Of a DNA stretch of 64,000 nucleotides, positions 63,745 through 64,000 are shown piece by piece. Every line of letters begins with the position of its first letter. The first letter of the stretch is position 1. The position numbers and the translations under genes were made by a program. The notes under the pieces were generated by a model. That model had not been told where the DNA came from and searched no databases. It was given only the letters and a program-made list of their open reading frames with translations. The DNA lies in assembly GCA_004552445.1 (NCBI GenBank), contig SFOJ01000001.1, positions 1-64,000 on the forward strand, given 5' to 3'. The stretch is from Mollicutes bacterium. GTDB lineage: Bacteria > Bacillota_I > Bacilli_A > RF39 > UBA660.

Positions 63745-64000
63745 ATGATACATAATGAAAGATTTGTAGTAAGTAGTGATAAACTAAAACGAGATTATAA
63801 AATATGTTCTTTAGCAGATATCCACAATAATTCATGGGCTAGTTTTGATCTTTGGGATAATTTGATAGCTGAAGTATATAAAGAAAGTCCGGATTATATT
63901 TTTATATCTGGTGATTTTGTTTATAATTCTGATGATTTTTTTGTCCCTAATAATGATAAAATGTTTAGATATCTTCTAAGAAATTTAAGTGAAATAGCTC
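63745..64000 (+). CDS. Metallophosphoesterase, 5' part only
   Basis: The first 85 codons are in the window. LADIHNN gives the D-x-H metal ligands and IFISGDFV the GD motif of calcineurin-like phosphoesterases. The remaining motifs (GNH and later His) would be downstream. CGAGGG precedes the ATG. No signal peptide is seen. The substrate cannot be told from this part. Confidence 0.78.
   Translation, partial: MIHNERFVVSSDKLKRDYKICSLADIHNNSWASFDLWDNLIAEVYKESPDYIFISGDFVYNSDDFFVPNNDKMFRYLLRNLSEIA

Overview
The window reads as a chromosomal segment of a very AT-rich, low-GC Bacillota. By eye only about a quarter of the bases are G or C. The standard genetic code fits: TGA is used as a stop and Trp is TGG. 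Ribosome sites are of the AGGAGG/AGGTGA type, and almost all genes lie on the + strand. Sporulation genes (spoVAC-AD-AE, two YjcZ-like peptides, spoIVB) point to an endospore-forming lineage. The compact gene set, fused SecDF and many repeat-rich surface proteins suggest an uncultured, probably gut-associated member of the Bacilli. That placement is inference, because no marker here fixes a genus.

Layout. 1-7 kb: tRNA-Glu, the spoVA module, a Q/P-rich membrane protein, scpAB, an HD hydrolase and tRNA-Leu. 7-13 kb: a DUF4870-like protein, a CofE-like ligase, recX, a membrane-anchored M23 hydrolase with a lipoprotein, and an M3-like zincin. 13-21 kb: a 104-base imperfect palindrome, prsA, two tiny YjcZ-like genes, a vWA surface protein, serS, a second zincin and a Rel/SpoT hydrolase preceded by a possible leader peptide and terminator. 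21-27 kb: a ClpX-like unfoldase with a novel N-terminus, a sugar-transfer ATP-grasp, a Y-family polymerase and a one-ring ClpA-like ATPase. 27-37 kb: a broken C39-type hydrolase, a TasA/BspA-like surface protein, rimP-nusA-ylxR-infB-rbfA, a TasA-like protein and an M15 hydrolase. 37-47 kb: a T-box leader, an HD protein with valS, a prepilin carrying leucine-rich repeats, comN-secDF-relA-dtd. 47-64 kb: a BspA-like repeat protein with an internal stop, mutS, a decayed prepilin, frr, an operon of unrecognised proteins, a second prepilin with leucine-rich repeats, nusB-xseA-xseB, spoIVB and the start of a metallophosphoesterase.

Three dispersed families stand out. (1) Proteins with the same two-helix, TrbC/VirB2-like membrane hairpin and helical stalk end in three different peptidoglycan-hydrolase domains (M23, C39-like, M15). 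(2) Three proteins share a TasA/camelysin-like N-terminus, two of them extended by 25-residue BspA repeats. (3) Three type IV prepilin-like proteins include two with C-terminal leucine-rich adhesin modules. Together they suggest a modular cell-surface programme.

Two Rel proteins appear to have split the ppGpp reactions: one keeps the hydrolase residues and the other the synthetase residues. The synthetase gene carries a frameshift. Several surface genes are also interrupted. This could be real decay, phase variation or assembly error. No intergenic stretch exceeds 300 bases; the first 108 bases hold nothing I can name. No rRNA, CRISPR array, insertion sequence or prophage was recognised.
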